Assembly (NCBI GenBank): GCA_030849045.1 | Contig: JASAOL010000533.1 | Coordinates: 1-64,000, forward strand | DNA length: 64,000 nt | Direction: 5' to 3' | Source: Wallacemonas rigidus | Lineage: Eukaryota > Euglenozoa > Kinetoplastea > Trypanosomatida > Trypanosomatidae | Shown here: positions 28,150 to 38,125 of the stretch, one piece after another | Position numbering within the stretch: position 1 is the first letter of the stretch | How the letters are laid out: every line of letters starts with the position of its first letter | The notes under the pieces: generated by a model | What the model was told of the DNA's origin: nothing | Database searches by the model: none | Seen by the model: only the letters and a program-made list of their open reading frames with translations | Made by a program: the position numbers and the translations under genes

Positions 28150-29323
28150 CTGCAAATAGCTCCGAATAGACACAAACAAACAAACAAACTAAAACAAACA
28201 AACAATACTGCGGCGCACGTCACCAACGAATGCGATCCCGAACAGGCGCTGCTCATGCGCGTCACCGCACACAAGGGTACCAACTTCATTGAACTATTCT
28301 GTCGAAAAAAAAAAATCGGTGCGACTGAAACACAAACACACACACACACAAAAAAAAAAAAAAGCATAAAGACGTCTTGACGGTTCCCTTTGGAGCCGCG
28401 TGCTTTTTGTTTTGTTTTTGTTTCTGCAATTCTTTATTTCCCCCCTCTTACATTTGTACAAAACGGATACGCAGCACACGTGGCGCACATGTGTGTACAT
28501 CACTGTGCGTTCTCGTGCGCGAAGCTGTTCGGTCACAGAGAATCGAGCGACGCCCACTCCTTTCTTTTCGCTCAGTTCACACAATTACATTTTTTCTTTT
28601 TACGCTTCTCTAATTAAAAGAAACTACCGTACCACTCAACAACAACAACGAAATAATAATACCAACAACGTCCACCGCTACAACGATCGGGGAGTGCCTA
28701 AACAAGCACCAACTGAGCTACGAAGAACAAAAAAGGCGTGTGACAGCGAAAGGGGATGTGAGCGCACAACGCGAGGGAATGACAAGAACACCTCGTCGCG
28801 GTGACTGGGCTTGCACGGCGCACCTGTTGGTTGGTCGCATGTGAGCATCCGTCGCACCACCACACATACGTGGACACACTCATGCGGGAACCTCTACAGG
28901 CACCACTTCTGTTTCGCTACTATCGGTACACACGCGTGAGGCACAAATATGATAACATCTAATGTACAACGCTTTTTATCTACCGTGCTGCGATGTGCAT
29001 TCCCATCTCTTCTCTCTTTACCCTCATCCATGAAACATACCCCCACGACACGAATGCGATCACAGTCAAAGCAACAACAAGAACAACGTCAGCCACAGTT
29101 ATATCATCAATACTGACAAACGACGAAAAACAACAACAACAAATAAACAGAAAAAACCGACCGTATCAGCAGCTGTTTGAATTTGTCTGTTTTTTTCTAT
29201 CTGAATATTGAACGCCTTCTGAGAGGTCAAACAGTATAGCTAACGTCTGCTTCTGTTTTTTTTTTTTCTGTATCCCTTCCGTTTAACCCGTTCTCTCTGA
29301 CCGGCAACGCGTGGCTGTGCTTG
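28150..29323. other. Intergenic region before PTPA
   Basis: No gene is supported. The stretch has AAAC repeats at about 28173-28206, A runs at 28307-28316 and (after a CA repeat) about 28351-28363, and CAA-rich parts near 28640-28670 and 29070-29160. A T-rich tract at 29255-29267 and CCCTTCCG lie before the PTPA start, but no AG occurs between them and the ATG. See the finding on start choice. Confidence 0.5.
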
Positions 29324-30628
29324 ATGCAACCGAACGCCTTTCCTACGGCCCGCCTTGGTGGGGAGCAGCAGACCGAGCTCACCGCGGAAGATCGCGCCAT
29401 GATTGAGTCTTGCCGGACGACCAGCTACTACCCCAATGAACCGTGTAAGTTCATCGTCCACGATCACTCCCTCGTCGAAACCTTCCATCGTTCGGCGTCT
29501 TTTCAAAAGATAGTTTCGTACCTACAGGGCTGTAGCGAGGCGATATGGCAGTCACCGTCGTCGGCGCGCATATCGAAAGAGTCGAGTCAGTGCTGCGCGC
29601 CGGCACGGTACGTTGTGGAGAAGCTCTTCGCGCATCTCAATCAACTTGTGACGGATATCCCTCTCGAAGACCAGACGAAGCAGCGCTTTGGCAACCGGGC
29701 GAAGCGTGTCTTCCACGAAAAAATGGAGTCGGATCTTTTGACGTACATGACCGCCCTGGTGCACACACTCCCACCTAAACCGATCAGCCACGCAGGGTCC
29801 GCTGAGAGCCGCAGCCCGCGCTCACCTTCGCACGAAGTGGAGCCGTACTACTTCTCTTACGACAGTGCTGGCGGCGACGACGGCAAGTCGAGCTTGGATG
29901 TCCGTCAGCGCAGCGATGCGGAGGTGCAGAGTCTGGCCAAGGAGCTCGCGGCGTATCTCGAGGATGCCTTCGGCAATCCCACGCGTCTTGACTTCGGCTC
30001 TGGACATGAGCTACATTTCTTCGTTTTCATGATGGTGCTGCTTGAGGAGCTCGGTGACATGGGCGGCACGCTGAACGACGCACCGACTATTTTTATCCCG
30101 CTTGGCGTCCCCCCACCGCCGCCAGTGCCGGTCGACAAGCGAGAGGCTGTGCGGCGGCTGCGCCAAGACTTTGTTTTTCACGTCTTTATCGACACTTATT
30201 TACCCTTTGTCCGTCGTCTGCAGAAGCACTACTCGCTCGAACCTGCTGGCTCTCACGGTGTGTGGGGCCTGGATGATTACCACCACATTCCGTACGTTCT
30301 TGGCGCCGCGCAGCTAGTGGGCGCGGAGGTCATGAGCGCGTCTAATCGCGATCTGATCTTAACGAAGTACGTTTGTGAAAAATCGCGCGTGCACAAGCTG
30401 AAGGATGAGTACCTGTACTTCAGCATGATCAACTGGATCTACGAGAACAAGATCGGCCCCTTTTTTGAGCACAGTAACACACTGTACAACATCTCCGGTG
30501 TGGAGCACTGGTCGAAGATTTATCAGGGTATGATAAAGATGTTCGGCGCGGAGGTGCTCAACAAATTCAACGTCTCCCAGCACATGCTATTTGGACAACA
30601 CCTGCCCTGGAACACAAAAGCCGTATGA
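29324..30628 (+). CDS. PP2A phosphatase activator (PTPA)
   Basis: PTPA is a peptidyl-prolyl isomerase-like chaperone that activates the catalytic subunit of protein phosphatase 2A. The 434-residue protein is close to the family's usual length plus a modest insert. Diagnostic stretches are LDFGSGHELHFFVFMMVL near residue 225, GVWGLDDYHHIPYVLGAAQL, and the C-terminal INWIYENKIGPFFEHSNTLY and GMIKMFGAEVLNKFNVSQH. A Ser/Pro-rich, acidic insert lies at about 150-190. The first in-frame ATG is 29324; a later Met at codon 26 (29399) is a possible alternative because the first AG after the strong pyrimidine tract lies inside the frame at 29364-29365. The conserved core begins after both, so the family call does not depend on this. 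Confidence 0.94.
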   Translation: MQPNAFPTARLGGEQQTELTAEDRAMIESCRTTSYYPNEPCKFIVHDHSLVETFHRSASFQKIVSYLQGCSEAIWQSPSSARISKESSQCCAPARYVVEKLFAHLNQLVTDIPLEDQTKQRFGNRAKRVFHEKMESDLLTYMTALVHTLPPKPISHAGSAESRSPRSPSHEVEPYYFSYDSAGGDDGKSSLDVRQRSDAEVQSLAKELAAYLEDAFGNPTRLDFGSGHELHFFVFMMVLLEELGDMGGTLNDAPTIFIPLGVPPPPPVPVDKREAVRRLRQDFVFHVFIDTYLPFVRRLQKHYSLEPAGSHGVWGLDDYHHIPYVLGAAQLVGAEVMSASNRDLILTKYVCEKSRVHKLKDEYLYFSMINWIYENKIGPFFEHSNTLYNISGVEHWSKIYQGMIKMFGAEVLNKFNVSQHMLFGQHLPWNTKAV

Positions 30629-31370
30629 CAGTGTGCGTCCTCACTTCAACTCTATTATTCGTGTTTTTATTTGAGCTTTCAAGAAAACGGTGTCTACTCT
30701 TGCTTGCGGCTTTTTTTGTGTGTGTTGTGCGCTAGGGGGACGTCTTCGTGGAGCCCGAAGAGGGCGGTGGAGTAGCGATCAGCCACAAGTATCGTCGGGT
30801 TCTATGGATCGTCTCAGAGACTGTTAGAAGTCGGAACATGACCGTAATACCCGCACACACAAACAAACACAAAAAAAGCAACGAGGAAAAAACAAAAGAA
30901 GTCGGACTGATGAGCGGACGAAGATCACACACACACAGAAAAAAAAAAGTCTCCATGTGAGAGCTCCTCGCCCCGATGACTCTCTACCTCTTCCTTTGGA
31001 AAGGACCATAGCGCACAGCAGGACAAGCGGTCAATGTGTACCCGATCATGCTGGGCTCTTCTTGTTTGTGAGAGTATCCACTTCTGAAGGTTGTCGCTCA
31101 CTTCCATGAGAACAATAACAACATCAGAAACTCATATTGGACTCGTTTAATCACGCACGTACGCTTGTCAGTCGACTGACGCGCTCTCGGACCTGCACGG
31201 ACCATCCTAACAACGCTTCTCCCTTGTCATATTTCTCTTAAAAGTGCTGGGAACAAACGAGCACAAGGGCCAACAGTGGAGGTGAAACAGAGAGACAGAG
31301 GCGCTAAGAGTACTCTTTTAGACTTCTTTAGACTTGATCGCTGCTGTACTTGGCATACTGTTTATCCGCC
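30629..31370. other. Intergenic region after PTPA
   Basis: No gene is supported. T-rich sequence lies just after the stop (about 30657-30718) and a CA repeat followed by A run at about 30929-30948. No strong single acceptor stands out; weak pyrimidine stretches lie at about 31210-31245. Confidence 0.5.
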
Positions 31371-33212
31371 ATGAGCCGCCCTCCTGTGGCGGGCGGTCAG
31401 AGCATTCTCGAGCCCCTCGTAGCGTCTACCCCCTCGTCGCCGTTACCTCAGACAGTAACGGGCGCGGGTGCGCCGAAGCCTAAGGGCCGGAGACGCTTCC
31501 TTCCTGCTCATGACACCCGCACAGCTGAGGCGTGCCGACGCGATCCGGTTTCTGGTCTCGCCCTCGTGTCGCGCACACAGTTAGAGGAGGACCCTCGCTG
31601 TCGACGCGCACTCGCAGCAGTGCTCTCTCCGCCAGCGACTGATTGGCGTGCGGCTGCCGTGGCGCCACCGACCAGTCCACCATTCGCACCTGCCCGAAAT
31701 GACGATCACGGCGCACAGAGAGTCTCACAGGTGCTGAAGACACCAAACGCAGATCCCGCTGGTCTCGTGAAGTCCGTGCTCGACGACAGCGCTGAGGCTC
31801 CGCCACGCGACCAACAACGCGCTGCACCGCTGTTGTGCAAAGGGGTGTGCCCTGTGATTGTGTACGCCTCACTCATCGATCTCTTCGTGGCCTCGGCACC
31901 GACCGCATCGGGCGCCGCCGCCGACGCTATGGGGCAGCGTCATGGCGCTTCGGCAGCGCGGGCGACAACCAGTGGTGTCGATGAGATGGGCGACTCACAT
32001 GAGTCTGTGACCGCTGTGCCTGCGTATCTCGTCTTGTCGCGGCCGTATTTGAGTGTTTGGTCACCAACGGGTGAGCTATACGCGTCCTGCGCGGCGCACC
32101 ACCTCACGTGTGTCGCGCGCTGCGCTTCACACGCCATCCTCCTGCGTCATCTGCCCACCGCTCCGGGTGACCGTCACCACGGCGCGCCACTCCTCGCCGG
32201 CACAGACATCGCGTTCTGCCTTGCTGATGCGGAAGAGACGGATTTCTTTTTCTCGACGTTGACACGCGTTGCCCAACTGCCCCAGAAGTTGGCCCGTGAG
32301 AGCCACTCGCTGGCGTCGCGCGCACACCTGATGGACGTCCTGTCCGGCACATCGCCACACCTCGACACGACCACGACTCTGACCGACAGTGCGCCCTTCG
32401 CCGAGAGTGTGGACGGCGACCGCTTGCCTTGGCGTGTGCTAGAGCGGCCGTACACGTCGCTACTCGCGCTCACGTGTCACACACAGCTTGTGCCTATCAC
32501 AGCGTGCCGACCGGTGCCCGCTTCTCGCGTCGCACAGCTCGTGCCGTGGATAGTGACGTCTGTTGCCGATGCGCTTGATCCCATGCGTCTTTTCCGCACG
32601 TTCATCGCCCCACGAGGTCGCGAGGGCGAACAAACTGAGGACGAGGCAGCGCCACAGAAAGAGCGGCATGAGAAGGCGACGCCTTCAGCCGCTTCTGTCA
32701 CCGGTGTTGTGCGTCAAGCATTGGCCATGCTGCTCGTGGGTGCGATGCCGCGTCCCCTGGAACCGCGAGCGGAAACGACTGGTCGCCGGATCAAGCCCGA
32801 TGGAGCCGTGAGTGGTCCAGACGGTGGCGCGCTGCGCCGTCGTTTTCTGGTCGGTGGTAATCAGCGCCATCGTCACGCGCATACGGCGGTGGCGGGCCCA
32901 TCCGTCACCACTAGCGAGGCACCTCCTACATACAGACATGACGATGAAGAGGAACAGTGGTACTTTAGCTTTCCTGAACACCACGACATGAGCGGCAGCT
33001 CGCAAGAGCAGAGCGCTGTACAAGACACGTCGTGTGCTTTCGAGACGTCTTCGCTTCCGCATCAGGATCGCGCCTCGGCTGTGGCACTGCATGATGACGA
33101 GGCTGTAGATGTCCCACAGGAGGCAGCCGTCCAGCAGCTTCTCGCGCGCATACAGCAGCAACAAGATATGCTCTACACGTTGCTGAAGGGAACACAGGCG
33201 ACGAAACAGTAA
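31371..33212 (+). CDS. Hypothetical protein, 613 aa, possible PH-like domain
   Basis: No firm family is recognised. The N-terminal 150 residues are Pro/Ala/Arg-rich. The middle (about 165-310) contains strand-like segments PVIVYASLIDLFVAS, YLVLSRPYLSVWS and IAFCLADAEETDFFFSTL, whose order (beta strands, then a closing acidic helix) recalls a PH-type domain; this is a weak inference. Another insert at about 190-215 is Gly/Ala/Ser-rich. The C-terminal 30 residues (VQQLLARIQQQQDMLYTLL) look like a short coiled coil. The open frame extends upstream through non-ATG codons, so the first ATG, 31371, was chosen. No signal peptide or membrane segment is seen. Confidence 0.75.
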   Translation: MSRPPVAGGQSILEPLVASTPSSPLPQTVTGAGAPKPKGRRRFLPAHDTRTAEACRRDPVSGLALVSRTQLEEDPRCRRALAAVLSPPATDWRAAAVAPPTSPPFAPARNDDHGAQRVSQVLKTPNADPAGLVKSVLDDSAEAPPRDQQRAAPLLCKGVCPVIVYASLIDLFVASAPTASGAAADAMGQRHGASAARATTSGVDEMGDSHESVTAVPAYLVLSRPYLSVWSPTGELYASCAAHHLTCVARCASHAILLRHLPTAPGDRHHGAPLLAGTDIAFCLADAEETDFFFSTLTRVAQLPQKLARESHSLASRAHLMDVLSGTSPHLDTTTTLTDSAPFAESVDGDRLPWRVLERPYTSLLALTCHTQLVPITACRPVPASRVAQLVPWIVTSVADALDPMRLFRTFIAPRGREGEQTEDEAAPQKERHEKATPSAASVTGVVRQALAMLLVGAMPRPLEPRAETTGRRIKPDGAVSGPDGGALRRRFLVGGNQRHRHAHTAVAGPSVTTSEAPPTYRHDDEEEQWYFSFPEHHDMSGSSQEQSAVQDTSCAFETSSLPHQDRASAVALHDDEAVDVPQEAAVQQLLARIQQQQDMLYTLLKGTQATKQ

Positions 33213-33790
33213 TTCTGAAGGCGTTCCTTCGATATACTCGCCAACAATGCGGTGCAGCCGTTGTACTTCACGACCACGTTTGGTAGGGCCTGCGCGTACC
33301 AATCGTCGAAATCAAAGCACAGGACGCCATACACAAGCTCTCTGAACTCTTTCTGTGTGTGTCGATCTCCCTCTCTTTTCTTGTTTGTCTGTTCGTACTT
33401 TTGCTTTTGCTGAATCTTGGCATCCGCACGTTGGTAGCCGTAGCGGCTATCGCGGTTCTCACCGCTCCTATTGGAAGCTCACCCCCCCGTTCTCCTCATG
33501 AATATCCCTCTCCCTCTCGCTCTCTCGCTCTCTCCTCTCCCTCTCCTTTCTCACTCGCCATTGACGTCTCATCGGAGTTTTATGTTTGACATGATGACTG
33601 CCGATCATCGAGACGTTCGCACATTTCAACTCGCACGCACACGCGCGTATCAACTTATTTATTTTCTTCTCTCTTCGCGCGTGCTCCTTTCTTCACACAC
33701 ACACACAGACAGACACACACACACACACACACACACACACCGACACACACTCTTGCGCTTTTTCTTCTCCACCTTTCAAAGCCCGACAGT
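33213..33790. other. Intergenic region with CT- and CA-repeats
   Basis: No gene is supported. A CT-rich low-complexity stretch lies at about 33508-33550 and a long interrupted CA microsatellite at 33694-33740. A pyrimidine stretch (TTTTTCTTCTCCACCTTTC, about 33759-33777) is followed at once by AG at 33780-33781 and 33788-33789, very close to the next ATG. An upstream acceptor may be used instead. Confidence 0.5.
33694..33740. repeat. CA microsatellite
   Basis: An interrupted CA dinucleotide repeat of about 47 bases, broken by two GACAGA units, lies in the leader region of the following gene. Confidence 0.9.
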
Positions 33791-36700
33791 ATGCCGCTGT
33801 TTTTTTTCCCCTCACAGAAGCGCTCGTCGTGTGCGTTGTCACAGGCGAATGGCGAATCACGTGCACGCACAGCGACTGCGGGGTACTCGCCGCTCTACTT
33901 CTGTCACGTCCCGTTCTACCCGTCCGTGTTTCAAGTTGACATGCCGGTGGACCTGCCCGTGGCGATTCGGCGAGGTTGCCGGCCACAACACCACCGTCAC
34001 GGCCAGCTGACCCAGCGGCCCAGACACGAGCGGCTGCCGCACCTCGACCTGGAACTCCTGAAAAACCACGCGTCACGTGGCAGCAGTGTCGTAGCACATG
34101 TGCAGGTGAGCACTCAGTTGACAGATGGTGACGGGCGCCAGTGGTCACCACCACATCTACCTGTACCTTGTGAGATGCTTGAGTCCACACACCTGTCCGA
34201 TCGCGCCGTGCGACATGTCGAACAGAACGCCGAAACACGGGAAGACCTCGACGCCAGCACGGCAGACCTGTGGCCTGTGCTCACATTGGCCCTCCCCAGC
34301 CCAGCCCTCGCGCAGGGGTGCTGCGAAAGAGACTGGATGGACGTGATGACGACGGACGCGACGAGGTTCGTGGAGATTTGGCGACGGCCGGACCACGGCG
34401 TGGCCTCAACAGAAGCGACCGCACGTGCGGAGAGGGGCGTCGTGGCGCTGATACGCAATGGCGCGCGCTGGCGCGAAACGCGTGCGTGTGTGGCGTGGCA
34501 CCGGCGGATGGTTGTCTGTGATTGGTTACAGACCATCAAACAGCAAGTGCAGCGGCGAGATGAGGCCTTCTGCGCGTTCCCCGCATCGTACCCTGTGGCG
34601 GTCGACGTGGACACGGCTTGTGAAGACGGCTGTGCGACGGGCCCGGCGTACGCGGACAGCACCGAGAGCACATCGTCTGTGCGTTTGGTGCGCGTCGTGC
34701 GCGACGTCTGGTCCGGTCAACGCGCACCGAAACAGTGCGTAGACGTGCTTGTGTCTGCGAACACGACCCTGGATGCAGCAGAGACCGCCGCTTTGTGGTA
34801 CGTTCGTACTGGTCGTGGCGGTGGCGGCGGTGGCGAGTGGCTCCGCGCGCTCCGCCACCCCCAGAGTGTACTTGAGCTTCTTGGCTGCACCAGCGCCTGT
34901 CCTCTTCTTCCTGTTGGACCATCTCTGGGTGTCCTCGGCGCACGGCCAGAGCGGGTCTCATTACCGGCTGTGTCTGCGCCGTTTGTCGTGACCACGCTGC
35001 GTACGTCTTTACTTCCCGGCACACGTGGCTGTTCGACCCTTTTCTCGACGCTCACCACGGACTTGCAGGCCAGGCCGCGCTGTGGACCACCTTCCTCGGC
35101 CCGCAGCCACACCGTGCGCGTGCCGTGCGAAGCCACGTCGGAGTCTCTGGCCTCACGAATGAGGTTGGAATCTCAGCGTGCATCACTCGAGGACACGGCG
35201 CACGAAACCGGAAGCTCAGACGTCCGCAACGTGTGTGACGAACTAGAAGTCTCTCACGCTGCCGATGATGACGTCGATGTAAAACGTCGGCTGTGGCAGG
35301 TGCGGCTGAGCGCACTTGACGCGGACACGTCTGTCGTCAGTACCTCACTGCTCCCGTTTGTGCTTCTCCGCAGCCCTGACGTGCCGCACACCGTTGACAC
35401 CGTTCTCGGCGCGAATTTCGTCTCGCACTGGCACGCTGACACATCGCAGGGACGTCACGCGGCACCAATAGCTGCGGCGCCATCGCCTGCCGCGCTCTCC
35501 AAGGACACACCACATGTTTTCACGCGCATCGCTTTGTCTGTTGATGGCGCGCTCTCCGCGGAGGCCGCCGTTGCCACGCGCGCGACGGCGTCTGACCCTG
35601 CACTCGCTATTCTCTCGCCTTTCTCTGGTTTTCGCACGAGCCCGCTCCTCTTCGTGGCGACCACTGTTCCCACGAAGGTCTCTCCCTCCTCCGTGGACAC
35701 ACAGAGCTGCGCCGCCGCGTCATCACCACCGGCGCCATCGGTGTACGTGCCGACACTCCGCAATCTGGCAGGCGCAGTGCTGCGTACGCGCTGGCCGTGC
35801 CTACGGCGCTGGCACCGGTACGTGCTCGCTCCCCATGCGCTGCCCCAGACCTCGACGCCGGTGCGCTGTGTGCTGTCAGTGCGATCGGTCAACCGCCTCT
35901 GCGCCGCGCCAGCTCGCACAGGCGCGACACAGTCGACGAAGTGTGCGCGCTCACCCGGTGCCGCCCCGCCGCGAGCTGCAGACCCGCTGAGCCAACCCGC
36001 CACACGCTACTTGGCTACTCTCCGTCATAAGCCATTCGCGATCCCCGTGCGCTGCACCAAGCCAGCCGCTATGGCTACCTACAGGGCATCTCAGACACAG
36101 TTCATCGACGCGCTTCTGTGCACGGAGCGCGATCCCTACGACATGTCGCGCTCGCTTTACGCTGCCGAGATCGAGGATACACGTTTTGCCCTCAAAGTGA
36201 AAACAACGAGCTTGCTGCTGGCTGAGAAGGCGATGATGCTTGCCAAACCGACGATGTGCTCGGCGATGACCCATGTGCCACGTATCATCGCTCTGCCTCC
36301 GCAGCATGGTCACGTGCACGGTGTGTGCCTGGACGTCAACACCCAGACAGCGCTGATCGAGAGGTGGGTGTACACCGGCATCCAGCGTGAAGGTGTTCTA
36401 CTCTTTCGCTCGTACTTTTACGATCTCGTCGAGATGACCCGCACGGGCGATCAAGCGGGTGGGTGTGCGGTGGGATGCGATTCTGACTCGATGGATGACG
36501 CGCGTGCGGGGGCGTCTCCCACAGGGGCCGCGAAGCCCATCAATGAGCGTTTGTGGATGTCGGAATCGGACGACGACGATCTCGCGCTTCCTTGTGATCA
36601 GTCCGACGCGTCGGCGGCTGATGACGGGCATGCGGGTGGCGCGTGGTTCCCGTCGCTGGTGGCGAGTGCGCGCTACATGAGTACCTGTCAATCGCAGCCG

Positions 36701-37372
36701 CGAACATGCGCGGACTTGTCTCCATCGTCGCTGTCGGCGACGTCATCGATGGAGGCCGCCGCTGATCGCCGCATCCGTGAAGCGCGAGCACAGGGCTGGC
36801 CGCAGCTCGCCGCTGACCTCTTCACCCGAGGACCTGTCCATCCGCTCTTCCGCCGTTTTTCTAGCCGAGCCGTTGTGTGTCCTCACGCCGCAGCACGGCT
36901 GCTGATCGCCGAGCGATCACTCCTCGAAGCGCGTCGACGCTGCTACCGTGCGCTGCGCACAGAGACGGAGAGGTGCGGAGCGCGCAGCAGACGCCGCAGC
37001 CGCTCTCCATCGCTGAGGACTGGTGGCGGCCCTGACGAGCACGACGCACGCGCGCAGACGCCTCCCGACCTCGAGGATGCCCGTCCGCCACGGGCACATC
37101 GACGTCTGGAATCGTGGTTGCCGCTCACGATGCAGACAGCTTTGGCGCACTGTCGAGCGCAGTACTCCCACTCTGTGCCGACAGAGCCACGTCACTCAGT
37201 CGATGACTCGACCAGCTACAGCGACACGTCATCTGTGACCTGCTCAAGTGACGTCAACGCTGCGGAAAATACCTTCGCCAGGCTACTGCGAGAGTGGGAG
37301 GAAGCCGCAGCCACGCGGTCCCTCTATGACCACGCGCACGCGCAGCGGGATCGCCCACGTGCGTCCTTCTGA
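33791..37372 (+). CDS. Hypothetical protein, 1193 aa
   Basis: A long uninterrupted frame without a recognised domain. The composition is Ser/Ala/Thr/Arg/Val-rich with many Cys and His scattered along the chain, and several acidic or Ser/Asp patches (SESDDDDLALP near 920; DDSTSYSDTSS near 1140). A more ordered block lies around 765-880, for example FIDALLCTERDPYDMSRS, ALKVKTTSLLLAEKAMMLA and IERWVYTGIQREGVLLFRSY, and is the best place to search for a fold. A basic Arg/Ser stretch (RSRRRSRSPS) lies near 1068. No membrane segment or signal peptide is seen. ATG 33791 is the first in frame and lies close behind an acceptor-like AG. Confidence 0.75.
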   Translation: MPLFFFPSQKRSSCALSQANGESRARTATAGYSPLYFCHVPFYPSVFQVDMPVDLPVAIRRGCRPQHHRHGQLTQRPRHERLPHLDLELLKNHASRGSSVVAHVQVSTQLTDGDGRQWSPPHLPVPCEMLESTHLSDRAVRHVEQNAETREDLDASTADLWPVLTLALPSPALAQGCCERDWMDVMTTDATRFVEIWRRPDHGVASTEATARAERGVVALIRNGARWRETRACVAWHRRMVVCDWLQTIKQQVQRRDEAFCAFPASYPVAVDVDTACEDGCATGPAYADSTESTSSVRLVRVVRDVWSGQRAPKQCVDVLVSANTTLDAAETAALWYVRTGRGGGGGGEWLRALRHPQSVLELLGCTSACPLLPVGPSLGVLGARPERVSLPAVSAPFVVTTLRTSLLPGTRGCSTLFSTLTTDLQARPRCGPPSSARSHTVRVPCEATSESLASRMRLESQRASLEDTAHETGSSDVRNVCDELEVSHAADDDVDVKRRLWQVRLSALDADTSVVSTSLLPFVLLRSPDVPHTVDTVLGANFVSHWHADTSQGRHAAPIAAAPSPAALSKDTPHVFTRIALSVDGALSAEAAVATRATASDPALAILSPFSGFRTSPLLFVATTVPTKVSPSSVDTQSCAAASSPPAPSVYVPTLRNLAGAVLRTRWPCLRRWHRYVLAPHALPQTSTPVRCVLSVRSVNRLCAAPARTGATQSTKCARSPGAAPPRAADPLSQPATRYLATLRHKPFAIPVRCTKPAAMATYRASQTQFIDALLCTERDPYDMSRSLYAAEIEDTRFALKVKTTSLLLAEKAMMLAKPTMCSAMTHVPRIIALPPQHGHVHGVCLDVNTQTALIERWVYTGIQREGVLLFRSYFYDLVEMTRTGDQAGGCAVGCDSDSMDDARAGASPTGAAKPINERLWMSESDDDDLALPCDQSDASAADDGHAGGAWFPSLVASARYMSTCQSQPRTCADLSPSSLSATSSMEAAADRRIREARAQGWPQLAADLFTRGPVHPLFRRFSSRAVVCPHAAARLLIAERSLLEARRRCYRALRTETERCGARSRRRSRSPSLRTGGGPDEHDARAQTPPDLEDARPPRAHRRLESWLPLTMQTALAHCRAQYSHSVPTEPRHSVDDSTSYSDTSSVTCSSDVNAAENTFARLLREWEEAAATRSLYDHAHAQRDRPRASF

Positions 37373-38125
37373 GCGGATCTGCTCATCAGCCTCTCTGCTT
37401 CTCTTTTTCTCTTTTTCTGTTTTTTTTTTTTTGGTTCTGCTTCCGTCTATTGACAAATGCACACAAAGTAACATCGCGCACCGACGTCGGTCAAAAGTGA
37501 AAAGAGACAAGGCTAGAGCTCGCTCTTCCATCTGCTTGTGCTTTTTTATTTTTCCGTGATGCCAAATACTACTTGATAGCGACATTTGGCGATTCAACGC
37601 ACCACCTCTTCCGCCGCGGTGTTCGAATGCCCACACACATGTACGCTGGCCACTATACGACATCCCTCCTCTGCCATCCTCTCCCCGCTCCTCACTCCAC
37701 GTCACACACGTGCACGCGTGCACCCCTATCTCTCTTTTTTTTTTTTTTTTTGAGGAACAGAAGTACGTCCACGTAAACACCGGCGTGCTACTGTGTGGGT
37801 TGTCCTTGATTTCGCTTCGTTTTCGCGCTCAGCTGTTTCCTCTTCTTACCCGAGCGTGAGGCGCCTCGTGGAGCCACACTCTGTGCGTCTCTCAGCCTCC
37901 GGTCCACTTGTGTCCCTCTCTCATCTCACGCTGGATTTTCTCAAGATTCTGAATTTACATGTATTCACTCACCTTGCGTGAACGCGACTGACTTTGCCCC
38001 GCACGTGTGTCTACTCCTTTTTTTTCTTTTTCTAGACTCTCCTGGTGTCGAAGCGCACACCTTGAGCGACCTTTTTTCTGCAGTTTAGTCGCGCGCCCTG
38101 TCCTCGTTTCTTCTCTCTCTTTACC
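37373..38125. other. Intergenic region before the first NEK-like kinase
   Basis: No gene is supported. T runs lie at 37419-37432 and 37735-37751. A tract at about 38015-38033 ends in TCTAG with AG at 38034-38035, giving a 90-nt leader that itself ends in a second pyrimidine-rich stretch abutting the ATG. Confidence 0.6.

Noticed and set aside
37560-37640. GTGTTCGAATGCC, similar to a tRNA B box
   Set aside because: No matching acceptor, D-arm or anticodon stem could be laid out in the 70 or so bases around it.
37735-37751. T17 tract as a bacterial-type terminator
   Set aside because: T and pyrimidine runs precede nearly every gene here and serve trans-splicing and polyadenylation; there is no preceding GC stem.
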